From Streptomyces rishiriensis (lineage in GTDB: Bacteria > Actinomycetota > Actinomycetes > Streptomycetales > Streptomycetaceae): a stretch of DNA of 64,000 bases. Within the stretch, counting starts at the first letter, position 1. Every line of letters starts with the position of its first letter. This document shows positions 1-8,500 of this stretch, one piece after another. The notes beneath the pieces were generated by a model. That model did not search any database. It was not told where the DNA came from and worked only from the letters and a program-made list of their open reading frames with translations. The translations under genes were made by a program, and so were the position numbers. The stretch spans positions 124,001 through 188,000 of the forward strand of contig NZ_BEWA01000007.1 in assembly GCF_003112535.1 (NCBI RefSeq), read 5' to 3'.

Positions 1-804
1 GGCGCTGACGGCCACCCGGACCGTCCCCTCGCCGCGCCACATGCGGATGCGCAGGGTCTCCCCCGGGAACACCACTCCGGCGAACCGCGTCGCGTAGCCG
101 CGCACCCGCGTGACGTCACCGTCGAGCAGCGTGTCGACGACCGCCTTGAGCGTGATGCCGTAGGTGCACAGGCCGTGCAGGATGGGCCGGTCGAACCCGG
201 CGGACTTCGCGAACTCCGGGTCGGCGTGCAGCGGGTTGTAGTCGCCGGAGAGGCGGTAGAGGAGGGCCTGGTCCTCGCGGACGGCCCGCTCGACCTCCTT
301 GTCGGGATCGCCGGAGGGCGGGTCCAGCCGGGCGGAGGGGCCCCGGTCGCCGCCCCAGCCGCCCTCTCCGCGCACGAAGATCTGGGCGTCGTTGGTCCAC
401 AGGGGCCCCTCCGCGTCGGCGACCTCGGTGCGCATGACGAGGACGGCCGCCTTGCCCTTGTCGTACACGCCCGCGATGCGCCCGGTCGCCGTGGCCCGGC
501 CCGCGACCGGGAGGGGGCGGTGGATCTCCAGGCGCTGGCCGCCGTGCAGGACGCGGGCCAGGTCGACCTCGACGCCGGGCATGGACAGTCCGCTGATCAC
601 GCCGGGTGAGCCGGAGCCCGCGACGGTGGCGAAACTCGGCAGGACGTGCAGCCGGGACTCCAGTGTGTACCGCAGTTCGTCGGGGTCGGTGGCCGGTACG
701 CCCGCGCCGATGCCGAGGTGGTACAGCTGGACGTCCCGGCGGTCCCAGGCGATCTCGCCGGTCCGGGGTTCGGCGGCGAGCGCCTTGGCTGCGTCGATGG
801 GCAT
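1..804 (-). CDS. MaoC-type 2-enoyl-CoA hydratase (Hsd4B-like), C-terminus cut by window edge
   Basis: The 268 visible residues begin MPID and run through a double hot-dog fold. The hydratase-2 motif (DYNPLHADPEF, then PILHGLCTYG) lies near residues 186-210. This places it with the (R)-specific enoyl-CoA hydratases related to the C-terminal half of human HSD17B4, which hydrate 2-enoyl-CoA during beta-oxidation. The N-terminus (DVQLYHLGIGAG) closely resembles mycobacterial Hsd4B of the cholesterol cluster. The start at 804 is chosen because CAGGAG sits just upstream. No stop is reached before base 1. A KstR-type box about 150 bp upstream suggests lipid- or steroid-responsive repression. The steroid substrate is inferred from the resemblance and the regulatory site. 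Confidence 0.85.
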   Translation of the reverse strand, partial: MPIDAAKALAAEPRTGEIAWDRRDVQLYHLGIGAGVPATDPDELRYTLESRLHVLPSFATVAGSGSPGVISGLSMPGVEVDLARVLHGGQRLEIHRPLPVAGRATATGRIAGVYDKGKAAVLVMRTEVADAEGPLWTNDAQIFVRGEGGWGGDRGPSARLDPPSGDPDKEVERAVREDQALLYRLSGDYNPLHADPEFAKSAGFDRPILHGLCTYGITLKAVVDTLLDGDVTRVRGYATRFAGVVFPGETLRIRMWRGEGTVRVAVSA

Positions 805-956
805 GGGGCTCCTGATCGCTCGGATCGCTCGGATCGTGTCGAGACCTCGGCACGGCCGTCCGCACCGATCGGCCGCACCGAGGTCGCCACGGGGCCGCGG
901 AACGCGTCCTCCACGGAACAGAAACAGGAACAGAAAACAGAAAACAACAACAGATC

Positions 957-970
957 TAGAACGCGTTCCC
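957..970. promoter_or_regulatory. KstR-type operator upstream of the MaoC hydratase
   Basis: tagAACgcGTTccc matches the mycobacterial KstR consensus tnnAACnnGTTnta in its core. It lies in an A-rich, non-coding stretch between the hydratase (minus strand) and the histidine kinase. The same type of box occurs at three other promoters in the window, including that of the KstR-like regulator itself. Binding is inferred from the motif only. Confidence 0.65.
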
Positions 971-1032
971 ATGCGGCGACCCCCTGTATAGCCCAGGCCC
1001 CGGTACTTGTGAAGAGACCTGACGGCCGACAC

Positions 1033-1051
1033 CTGACGGTATGTCAGAAAC
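1033..1051. promoter_or_regulatory. Palindromic element CTGA-N7-TCAGAAAC (copy 1)
   Basis: CTGACGGTATGTCAGAAAC has inverted CTGAC/GTCAG arms. Near-identical copies precede the aldehyde dehydrogenase and the P450, always in the same orientation relative to a minus-strand gene. It sits between the MaoC hydratase and the histidine kinase, so either promoter could be the target. No cognate regulator is known from the sequence. Confidence 0.55.
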
Positions 1052-1185
1052 CGTCGACGGTGACATTTGTACCGGCCGGGTCCGTACATCTCGGCACTGC
1101 CGCGGACGGGCCCGAGACCGTAGCGTCGGAGTCGGCCGCACCGCCTGGAGCGGTGGGCACGGGAGACGGAAACGGGGACGGGACC

Positions 1186-2775
1186 ATGGCAAGGTCGTTC
1201 GAGGACCTGCGGCGCGCACAGGCGTACCGCCGGGCCGCCTGGCGCGCGGCGTTCCGGGAGGCACGGGAGCAGCAGCGGCACTGGAAGGCGGACAAGGAGC
1301 GCCTCAAGGCCCAGTACCGGGCCGTCCACGAAGCGGGGCGCCGGAGCGGGGACCCGTCGCAGCGGGTCCCGGACGACGCGGGCCCGCCCGCCAGCGGCTT
1401 CACACTGATGCCCTGGCTGCTGATGGGGATGGGCGCCATCTCCAACCTCTTCCACGGCGAGACCCCGAACCCCTGGATCGGCGGCCTCGGGTTGCTGACG
1501 TTCAACTCCCTCTACATCTACGTCTCCTTCCGCTCCTTCGTGAAGGAGACCCGCCAGGCGACCTCCACGCGGGTGGCGCTGGCCCTGCTCGGGCTGGTGA
1601 CCTGCGGGCTCGCCCTCGCCTACGGCGACAGCTGGCTGCTGTTCTTCCCCTTGCTGGGCCTCGCGACGGGCGCGGTCCTGCGCGGTCCCCACCTGCGCGC
1701 CGTCGGCACCGCGCTGGCCGCGCTGGCGGGGACGGTCTCCGCCGTCCACGAGGGCTGGGACGGCCTCACGATCGCCTACGCGACCTGGCTCTCCACGATG
1801 GTGACCGCCGCGATCCTGTCCCTCTCCGAGGCCGTGCGGGAACTGCGCGCCGCCCGCGAGGAGCTGGCCCGCCGAGCCGTGGAGGAGGAGCGGCTGCGCT
1901 TCTCGCGCGACCTGCACGACCTGCTCGGCCACACCCTTTCGGTGATCGTGGTGAAGTCGGAGGCGGCCAGGCGCCTGGCCCTGCGTGACATGGACGCGGC
2001 CTTGGCCCAGGTCACGGACATCGAGGCGGTCGGCCGGCAGGCGCTGACCGAGATCCGGGAGGCGGTCACCGGTTACCGCGAGGGAAGTCTGGCCGGCGAG
2101 CTGGAACGGGCCCGCTCCGCGCTCACGGCGGCGGGCGTCGAGTCGTCGGTGACCCGGTCCGGGCCGCCGCCGGACCCGCAGAGCGCGGCCCTGCTGGGCT
2201 GGGTGGTGCGCGAGGCGGTCACCAACGTCGTCCGGCACAGCGGCGCGACGCAGTGCCTGATCACGGTGACGGCGGCCCCGGAGCGGATCCGGCTGACGGT
2301 GACGGACGACGGCCAAGGCCCCCAGGGCGCCGACGGCGACGACAGCGGCGCGCCGGGCGGCGGCACCGGCCTGAAGGGCCTGCGCGAACGCCTCGCGATC
2401 GCGGGCGGCTCCCTGACGGCGGGTCCGGGCCCGCGCGGCGGCTTCACGGTCACCGCGGAACTGCCGACCGACTCGCAGGCCGAGTCACCGGCCGACTCTC
2501 AGGCCGAGTCACCGGCCGGGCCGCGAGTCGAGCCGCCGGTCCGGCCGACGCCGGACCTCCGGGCGCGCACGGGCGCGATGGCGAAGGGGGATGCTGCCGG
2601 CAACTGCGGCAGGGGCGCGGGACGGGCCGGCGACGAGGGCCGGGGTCGAGGCCGGGGCCGGGGTCAGGACGGCGACGGGAACGGGAACGGGAAGGCGACG
2701 ACCACCTCGTCCGCGGCCGCGGAATCCGTCGGCACGGTGCCGTCCGTCGTCGTCGGGCCTAATCTTGGGCCGTGA
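1186..2775 (+). CDS. DesK/NarL-type sensor histidine kinase
   Basis: This 529-residue kinase has an Arg-rich cytoplasmic N-terminus, about six membrane segments (roughly residues 68-215), a HisKA_3 dimerisation box with the phospho-accepting His in DLHDLLGHT near residue 244, and a HATPase_c domain (REAVTNVVRHS, then GTGLKGLRERL). It would sense an unknown signal at the membrane and phosphorylate the response regulator encoded next, whose GTG start overlaps its stop codon. The ATG at 1186 is preferred because a purine-rich GGAGACGGAAACGGGGACGG stretch precedes it; the frame stays open far upstream without RBS support. The last ~100 residues are odd: a repeated DSQAESPA unit, then a Gly/Arg-rich low-complexity tail. 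Confidence 0.9.
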   Translation: MARSFEDLRRAQAYRRAAWRAAFREAREQQRHWKADKERLKAQYRAVHEAGRRSGDPSQRVPDDAGPPASGFTLMPWLLMGMGAISNLFHGETPNPWIGGLGLLTFNSLYIYVSFRSFVKETRQATSTRVALALLGLVTCGLALAYGDSWLLFFPLLGLATGAVLRGPHLRAVGTALAALAGTVSAVHEGWDGLTIAYATWLSTMVTAAILSLSEAVRELRAAREELARRAVEEERLRFSRDLHDLLGHTLSVIVVKSEAARRLALRDMDAALAQVTDIEAVGRQALTEIREAVTGYREGSLAGELERARSALTAAGVESSVTRSGPPPDPQSAALLGWVVREAVTNVVRHSGATQCLITVTAAPERIRLTVTDDGQGPQGADGDDSGAPGGGTGLKGLRERLAIAGGSLTAGPGPRGGFTVTAELPTDSQAESPADSQAESPAGPRVEPPVRPTPDLRARTGAMAKGDAAGNCGRGAGRAGDEGRGRGRGRGQDGDGNGNGKATTTSSAAAESVGTVPSVVVGPNLGP

Positions 2776-3437
2776 CCGAGACCCCGGGCGGACCCGTGAA
2801 CGAGATGCCCCGCTCCCAGCGCCCCACCAAGTCGATCAGGGTGCTCCTCGCGGAGGACCAGGGGATGATGCGCGGCGCGCTGGCCCTGCTGCTGGGTCTC
2901 GAACCCGACATCGAGGTGGTCGCCCAGGTGGGCGCAGGGGACGCGATCGTGGACGCGGCCCTCCTCCACCGTCCGGACATCGCGCTCCTCGACATCGAAC
3001 TGCCCGGCATGAGCGGCCTGGACGCCGCCGCCGAGCTGCGTGAGCAGGCCCCCGACTGCCGGGTGCTGATCCTGACCACGTTCGGCCGGCCCGGCTATCT
3101 GCGCCGGGCGATGGAGGCCGGTGCGGCGGGCTTCCTGGTCAAGGACGGTCCCGTGGAGGAGCTCGCGGCGGCGATCCGCCGGGTGCTGACCGGCGAGACG
3201 GTCGTCGACCCGGCGCTGGCCGCGGCCGCGCTGAGCGCCGGGCCGAATCCGCTGACGGCCCGCGAGCGGGACGTCCTGGAGGCCTCCGTCGACGGCGCGA
3301 CGGTCGCCGACATCGCCGCCAGGCTGCATCTGTCGGAGTCCACGGTCCGCAACTACCTCTCCTCCGCGATCGGCAAGACGGCCACGCGCAACCGCATGGA
3401 GGCGATGCGCGCGGCCCGCCAGCAGGGCTGGCTGTAG
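2772..3437 (+). CDS. NarL/LuxR-family response regulator
   Basis: A 221-residue two-component response regulator. The receiver domain has the acidic pocket (LLAEDQ) near residues 25-30, the phosphorylated Asp in LLDIELPG near residue 74, and a conserved Lys in FLVKDG. A LuxR-type helix-turn-helix follows (LTARERDVLEA to STVRNYL, about residues 158-195). The GTG start overlaps the TGA of the upstream kinase, so the two are translationally coupled partners. Closest known family members are DesR-like regulators. The target genes cannot be read from the sequence. Confidence 0.9.
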   Translation: MTETPGGPVNEMPRSQRPTKSIRVLLAEDQGMMRGALALLLGLEPDIEVVAQVGAGDAIVDAALLHRPDIALLDIELPGMSGLDAAAELREQAPDCRVLILTTFGRPGYLRRAMEAGAAGFLVKDGPVEELAAAIRRVLTGETVVDPALAAAALSAGPNPLTARERDVLEASVDGATVADIAARLHLSESTVRNYLSSAIGKTATRNRMEAMRAARQQGWL

Positions 3438-3517
3438 GCAGCGGCCCCGGCCGGCGCAGCAGCGGGCGCCTGCACACGGTGGCGCCGCGCCCGCGGACGT
3501 CGCCGCCGTAGCGCCTC

Positions 3518-4192
3518 CTACCGTTCGCCGAGCGCCGCGCGCGTGCGCCGCAGCACTCGCAGCGAGCCGGTGTCCGAGACCTCCGTGAACGCGCCGGACT
3601 CCAGGGCGCGCAGGTAGACGCGGTAGGGGGCCTGCCCGGTGAACTCGTCGACCGGGTCGGGGAACACGTCGTGGATGACGAGGAGACCGCCCTCGGCGAC
3701 ATGCGGCGCCCAGCCCTCGTAGTCGGCGCTCGCGTGCTCGTCCGTGTGGCCGCCGTCCACGAACACGAGCCCGAGGGGCGAGTTCCAGAACGCGGCGATC
3801 TGCGGCGACCGTCCGACGAGCGCGACCACGTGCTCCTCCAGGCCCGCCCGGTGCAGGGTCCGGCGGAACGCGGGCAGCGTGTCCATCAGGCCGATCTCCG
3901 GGTCGACCGTCTCCGGGTCGTGGTACTCCCAGCCCGGCTGCTGCTCCTCGCTCCCGCGGTGATGGTCGAGCGTGAGGACGCTCACCCCGGCCCGGCGGGC
4001 GGCGTCCGCGAGCAGGATCGTGGAACGTCCGCAGTAGGTGCCGACCTCCAGCAGCGGCAGCCCGAGCGCTCCCGCCTCGACGGCGGCCGCGTACAGCGCG
4101 AGCCCCTCGTCCACGGGCATGAATCCCTTCGCCGCCTCGAACGCGGCCAGGATCTCGGGCTCGGGCGCCGCGGTCGTGGGGGTCGCGGTCAT
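3518..4192 (-). CDS. Class I SAM-dependent methyltransferase
   Basis: A 224-residue protein with the Rossmann SAM-binding motif LLEVGTYCGRSTILLA (about residues 45-60) and a second acidic strand LVFVDGGHTDEHA (about 136-148), the pattern of Methyltransf_24 proteins related to O-methyltransferases and cephalosporin hydroxylase-like enzymes. The substrate is unknown. The ATG at 4192 is preferred to upstream codons because GGAAGGACC precedes it. It lies convergent to the two-component pair and upstream of the 3' end of the MFS gene, separated from the latter by a tandem repeat. Confidence 0.75.
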   Translation of the reverse strand: MTATPTTAAPEPEILAAFEAAKGFMPVDEGLALYAAAVEAGALGLPLLEVGTYCGRSTILLADAARRAGVSVLTLDHHRGSEEQQPGWEYHDPETVDPEIGLMDTLPAFRRTLHRAGLEEHVVALVGRSPQIAAFWNSPLGLVFVDGGHTDEHASADYEGWAPHVAEGGLLVIHDVFPDPVDEFTGQAPYRVYLRALESGAFTEVSDTGSLRVLRRTRAALGER

Positions 4193-4358
4193 GGGGGTCC
4201 TTCCGGTGGTACGCGGGTGTGGGCGCCCATGCTGCCGCACCCCCCGGCGCGGTCGCGACGGGGGGTGCGGCAAGGCGGGACCCTCAGGGAACTCAGGGCG
4301 CTCGGGGCACACAGGGCACCCAGACGACCGGGCCGTCGGGCCAACGGCCGTCGGGCGA

Positions 4359-4406
4359 TCAGACGGTCAGACGGTCAGACGGTCAGACGGTCAGGCGGTC
4401 AGGCCG
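4359..4406. repeat. 8-bp tandem repeat (TCAGACGG), six copies
   Basis: Four exact TCAGACGG units are followed by two degenerate ones (TCAGGCGG, TCAGGCCG). The array lies just beyond the 3' end of the MFS transporter gene. It looks like replication slippage in non-coding DNA; no function is apparent. Confidence 0.85.
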
Positions 4407-4422
4407 TCGACTGGTCGGACGG

Positions 4423-6165
4423 TCAGGCGTTGACCGTCTCGCCCGGCAGGGCCAGGTCCAGGTCGACCGGCCGCTCGTCGCCCGCATGGGTCGCGGAGCT
4501 CGCGAGCGGGCCGTGACCGGAGGCCTTGGCGGCGAGGACGTAGGCGCCCTGGGCCGGGACGGCGAGGGCGTAGCTGCCGTCCTCCTGCGACAGGGTGGCG
4601 CCCGCCTGGCGGCCGCGGCGGTCGATGAGGGTGACCTTGGCGCGGGCGACCGGGGCGCCGCCGGCGTCCAGGACCCGGCCGCGGAAGCCCCGCAGGGCCT
4701 CTTCGGCGCGCTCCAGGTTGGCGTCCTCCTCGCTGCTGGCGCGCAGCTGCGGCACGGCCGACGGGCGCTGCTGCCTGGGCAGGAAGAGAGCGAGGATCAG
4801 GCCCACCGCGACGGCGCCCGTGGCGATCAGGAAGGAGACGCGGAAGCCGTGCATGGTCGGGACGGCGACGCCGCCGACGTCGTTCGCGGTGTTGGCCAGC
4901 ACCATGCCGATGACGGCGCTGGACACCGACGTGCCGATGGACCGCATCAGGGTGTTGAGGCCGTTGGCCGCGCCGGTCTCGGAGGCCGGGACCGCGCCCA
5001 CGATCAGTGCGGGCAGCGAGGAGTAGGCGAGGCCGATGCCCGCGCCCAGGACGACCGCGATGACGAGGCTCTGCCAGGCGGCGCTCATCAGGCCGAGGCC
5101 CGCGCCGTAGCCGATCGCGATGATCAGCATGCCCAGGATCAGGGTGAATTTGGGGCCGTACTTGGCGGACAGCCTGGCGTAGACGGGCGCGGTGATCATC
5201 ATCGTCAGGCCGAGCGGCGCGACGAGCAGTCCGGCGACGACCATCGACTGGCCGAGGCCATAGCCGGTGGCCTTCGGGAGCTGGAGCAGCTGCGGCAGGA
5301 CCAGGGAGACGACGTAGAAGGAGACGCCGACCATGATCGAGGCCAGGTTGGTGAAGAGGACGGCCGGACGGGCCGTGGTGCGCAGGTCGACCAGCGGGGC
5401 CTTCACCCGCAGCTCCATCACGCCCCACAGGACGAGGACGACGGCGGCGGCGGTGAAGAGGCCGAGGGTGGTGCCGGAGGTCCAGCCCCAGTCGCTGCCC
5501 TTGGTGATCGGCAGCAGGAAGAGGACGAGGCCGATGGAGAGGCCGATCGCGCCCAGGACGTCGAAGGTGCCCTCGGCGCGCGCCGGCGACTCGGGGACGA
5601 CGAGGAGGGTGAGGACGATGGCGAGCACGCCGAGGCCGGCCGCGCCGTAGAAGAGGGCGTGCCAGTCGGCGTGCTGGGCGATCAGGGCCGCGAGGGGCAG
5701 GGCGAGACCGCCGCCGACGCCGATCGAGGAGCTCATCAGTGCCATCGCCGAGCCGAGCTTCTCGCGGGGCAGCATGTCCCGCATCAGGCCGATGCCGAGC
5801 GGGATCGCGCCCATGGCGAAACCCTGGAGGGTACGGCCGGCGATCATGGTGAGCAGGTCGCTGGTGAGCGCGCTGACCAGGGCGCCGACGACCATCACGG
5901 CGAGGCTGGCTATCAGCATGCGGCGCTTGCCGAACAGGTCGCCGAGGCGGCCCATGATCGGGGTGGCCACGGCGCCCGAGAGCAGGGTCGAGGTCAGGAC
6001 CCAGGTGGCGTTGCTGGGTGCGGTGCCCAGGAGCTGCGGCAGGTCCTTGATGACCGGGACCAGCAGGGTCTGCATCACCGCGACCACGATGCCCGCGAAG
6101 GCGAGGACCGGGACCACGGCTCCGCTCGCCTCGCGGGTGGGCCGGTCGGTCGTCGTGTGCGTCAT
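4423..6165 (-). CDS. DHA2-type MFS exporter with C-terminal carboxypeptidase-regulatory-like domain
   Basis: This 580-residue protein begins with a 14-helix major facilitator domain (about residues 15-470). The loop motif GRLGDLFGKRR is present near residues 72-82 and the helix-5 region carries the drug:H+ antiporter pattern. The last ~90 residues (GFRGRVLDAGGAPVARAKVT onward) resemble the beta-sandwich carboxypeptidase regulatory-like domain, rarely joined to a transporter. It probably exports a small hydrophobic compound by proton antiport. ATG 6165 has a GGAGGC RBS and gives the usual MTHTT N-terminus. The gene stands alone, divergent from an eroded NmrA-family gene. Confidence 0.85.
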   Translation of the reverse strand: MTHTTTDRPTREASGAVVPVLAFAGIVVAVMQTLLVPVIKDLPQLLGTAPSNATWVLTSTLLSGAVATPIMGRLGDLFGKRRMLIASLAVMVVGALVSALTSDLLTMIAGRTLQGFAMGAIPLGIGLMRDMLPREKLGSAMALMSSSIGVGGGLALPLAALIAQHADWHALFYGAAGLGVLAIVLTLLVVPESPARAEGTFDVLGAIGLSIGLVLFLLPITKGSDWGWTSGTTLGLFTAAAVVLVLWGVMELRVKAPLVDLRTTARPAVLFTNLASIMVGVSFYVVSLVLPQLLQLPKATGYGLGQSMVVAGLLVAPLGLTMMITAPVYARLSAKYGPKFTLILGMLIIAIGYGAGLGLMSAAWQSLVIAVVLGAGIGLAYSSLPALIVGAVPASETGAANGLNTLMRSIGTSVSSAVIGMVLANTANDVGGVAVPTMHGFRVSFLIATGAVAVGLILALFLPRQQRPSAVPQLRASSEEDANLERAEEALRGFRGRVLDAGGAPVARAKVTLIDRRGRQAGATLSQEDGSYALAVPAQGAYVLAAKASGHGPLASSATHAGDERPVDLDLALPGETVNA

Positions 6166-6272
6166 GAGGGGGTGCCTCCGGGCGGTGGTTCGGTGATTAC
6201 ATGGGACCTGAACCTGTATGCACGGGCAACTATTCCGGTGCTTCAGCACACTAACGATTTCTTTATCTTCTC

Positions 6273-7121
6273 TTGACGTTGGCGCGAGCGACGGCAGGGC
6301 GGGGCGGCGAGCGCCGACCGGAGCCCGGCCGCCCCTACGGCCTGCCCCTGCGGGTCGGATCCGCCAGACCCGCCGACCTCGCCCCGCCGCCCGGCGTCCA
6401 GACGGTCGCCCTCGACCTCACCGATCCCTCGACCTTTCCGGCCGCGCTGGCCGGCGTCACCGCCGTCTTCCTCTATGCGAGCGCCGACCGCGTCACCGAC
6501 TTCGTCGAGCAGGCCCGGCGGGCCGGAGTCGACCATGTCGTGGTGCTGTCCAGCTCCGGCGTCCTGGGGCTGCTCGGCCCCGAGCCGAAGCACGACGCCC
6601 TGGCCGCCTCCCACCTGGCCGTGGAGCGCGCGCTGCTCGCCTCGCCGATCGAGACCACCCTCCTGCGGCCGGGCTCCTTCGCCGCCAACGCCAGGGCCTG
6701 GGCATGGCCGGTCAAGGCCGGAAGGCCCATCAGCCTGCCCTTCCCCGGCGCTCACACCGACCCCGTCCACGAGAAGGACGTGGCCGAGGCCGCCCACGCC
6801 GTGCTCACCGACCCCCGGCGCCGCGGCGGCCGGTTCACCCTCACCGGACCCGAGTCGCTGACGTTCGCCGAGCAGATCGACCGTCTCGCCGCCGTCACCG
6901 GTCTGACCGTCGCGTACGAGCACGTCACCCCGGAGCAGTGGAAGAAGGAGACGGCCGAGCACATCCCGGCCGCCTACGCCGACGCCCTCCTCGCGTGGTG
7001 GCGCTCCACGGACGGCAGGCCCGTCGACCTCACCCGCACCGTCGAGGAACTCACCGGCCATCCCGCCTACTCCTTCACCGTCTGGGCCGCCGACCACATC
7101 GCCGGCTTCACCACGCCCTGA
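6273..7121 (+). CDS. NmrA-family NAD(P)-binding protein, N-terminally degraded (possible pseudogene)
   Basis: From about residue 25 the protein matches NmrA/azoreductase-like short-chain reductases: VQTVALDLTDPSTFPAAL, HVVVLSSSGVLG, a typical LLRPGSFAANA segment and a C-terminal substrate domain. The family's N-terminal dinucleotide motif (GATGxxGRR) is missing in this frame. A decayed version, VGASDGRAGRR, appears in the other forward frame at about 6275-6310, so a frameshift near 6310-6335 probably disrupted the gene. The only usable start is TTG at 6273 with no ribosome-binding site. It may be a pseudogene, or a sequencing error may hide an intact gene. Confidence 0.6.
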   Translation: MTLARATAGRGGERRPEPGRPYGLPLRVGSARPADLAPPPGVQTVALDLTDPSTFPAALAGVTAVFLYASADRVTDFVEQARRAGVDHVVVLSSSGVLGLLGPEPKHDALAASHLAVERALLASPIETTLLRPGSFAANARAWAWPVKAGRPISLPFPGAHTDPVHEKDVAEAAHAVLTDPRRRGGRFTLTGPESLTFAEQIDRLAAVTGLTVAYEHVTPEQWKKETAEHIPAAYADALLAWWRSTDGRPVDLTRTVEELTGHPAYSFTVWAADHIAGFTTP

Positions 7122-7315
7122 CCGCGCGCATCCGGGACCGGCCGCGGTTCGCGGGGTGCGGTGGCCGCGGAGAGTCTCCGCCCGGCTGGTGATCGGAAAG
7201 GTGGCGAAGGCCGCCCGGCTCCCCCGTACGACCGGTTCTTCTGCCTGGCTCCCGCCGGCAACGAGTACCGGTCGGCGGAGGTGACGCTTCAGGGGCGCCC
7301 GTTAGGGTGGCAGGC

Positions 7316-8326
7316 GTGTCGTACCCAGGCCCGCACTCCCACCCCTTCGGCCCCACCGACCCCAACCGCTCGTCCGACTCCTTCGGCTCGTCGGACTCCT
7401 TCGGCTCCGACCGGCCCCGGCGGTCCCGGCTGCGCCGTCCGCTGACGGTGGCGCTGGCCGCGCTCGTGCCCGGCGCGCTGCTGGGCTGGCTGGCGTACGA
7501 GGCGCTGGGCGGGACCGGGAGCGGCGGGGACGGCGGACCGGGCGGGGCGCGGGCGGGGGCGGGCGCCTCCTCGAACGCCCCGGGGACCGCCCCGGCCGGC
7601 GGCGACGACCGGCCGGGCACCCTCTCCGCGCCACCGAGCGGGGCCACCGCCCCCCTCAAGGGCAAGGTCGTCGTCATCGATCCGGGGCACAACCCCGCCA
7701 ACGTCCGGCACACCGCCGAGCTCGGCCGCCAGGTGGACATCGGCACCAACCGCAAGGAGTGCGACACCACGGGGACGTCCACGAACTCCGGTTACAGCGA
7801 GGCGGAGTTCACGCTGGACGTGGCCCACCGGCTGCGCACGCTGCTGCAGCGGCAGGGCGCCACGGTGAAGCTGACGCAGGACGGGGACCGGCCGTTCGGA
7901 CCGTGCGTCGACGAGCGCGCCCGCATCGGGAACACGGCGCACGCCGACGCGGTCGTCTCGATCCACGCCGACGGCTCGGCGGCCGGCAACCGCGGCTTCC
8001 ATGTGATCCTGCCGGCCGCGGTGCACGCGGGCGCCGCGGACAACCGGGCCGTCGTCGGCCCGTCGAAGGATCTCGGCAAGCTGATCGCGAGCGACTTCGC
8101 CCGCTCCACGGGCACTTCGCCGTCCAACTACGTCGGAGACGGAACCGGTCTCGTCACGCGAAGGGACCTCGGCGGTCTCAATCTGTCAACGGTTCCCAAG
8201 GTGTTCATCGAGTGCGGCAACATGCGCGATAGCAAGGACGCGGCGCTGCTGACCAGTGGCGTCTGGCGGGAGAAGGCGGCGCAAGGGATGTCCGAGGGAA
8301 TCGTGAGCTTCCTGCACGGGTCGTGA
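7316..8326 (+). CDS. N-acetylmuramoyl-L-alanine amidase (Amidase_3), membrane-anchored
   Basis: A 336-residue cell-wall hydrolase that cleaves the amide between N-acetylmuramic acid and the stem peptide. It has a cytoplasmic Ser/Pro-rich N-terminus, one membrane segment (about 42-62), a Gly/Ala-rich linker, then the Amidase_3 domain. The zinc and catalytic residues are visible: His in VIDPGHNP, Glu in YSEAEF, His in SIHADGS and Glu in FIECGNMRD. The GTG at 7316 gives the MSYPGP N-terminus and has AGGGTGG in front; a GTG nine bases earlier is the alternative. It probably acts in wall turnover or sporulation-linked separation. Confidence 0.88.
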   Translation: MSYPGPHSHPFGPTDPNRSSDSFGSSDSFGSDRPRRSRLRRPLTVALAALVPGALLGWLAYEALGGTGSGGDGGPGGARAGAGASSNAPGTAPAGGDDRPGTLSAPPSGATAPLKGKVVVIDPGHNPANVRHTAELGRQVDIGTNRKECDTTGTSTNSGYSEAEFTLDVAHRLRTLLQRQGATVKLTQDGDRPFGPCVDERARIGNTAHADAVVSIHADGSAAGNRGFHVILPAAVHAGAADNRAVVGPSKDLGKLIASDFARSTGTSPSNYVGDGTGLVTRRDLGGLNLSTVPKVFIECGNMRDSKDAALLTSGVWREKAAQGMSEGIVSFLHGS

Positions 8327-8500
8327 TCAGCGCGCAGATCCCGGCGGACAGCGCGATCGTGCGGACGATAGTGTCGTTCCTACGATGAGGGGCCACCCCC
8401 GCGCTCACACCTGGGCCTGACGGTGACCTGGTGACAGCGACGCCTCCAGCGATATGTGCATGCGTGTGCCGATGACGAGACGACTGACGAAGGACCTGAA

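Noticed and set aside
646..1185. Extended N-terminus of the histidine kinase
   Set aside because: The frame is open only because of high G+C; it overlaps the hydratase gene and two regulatory elements and lacks an RBS.
4219..6276. Gln/Asp/Gly-rich long frame antisense to the MFS gene
   Set aside because: Its composition is the mirror image of the transporter codons; no family features.
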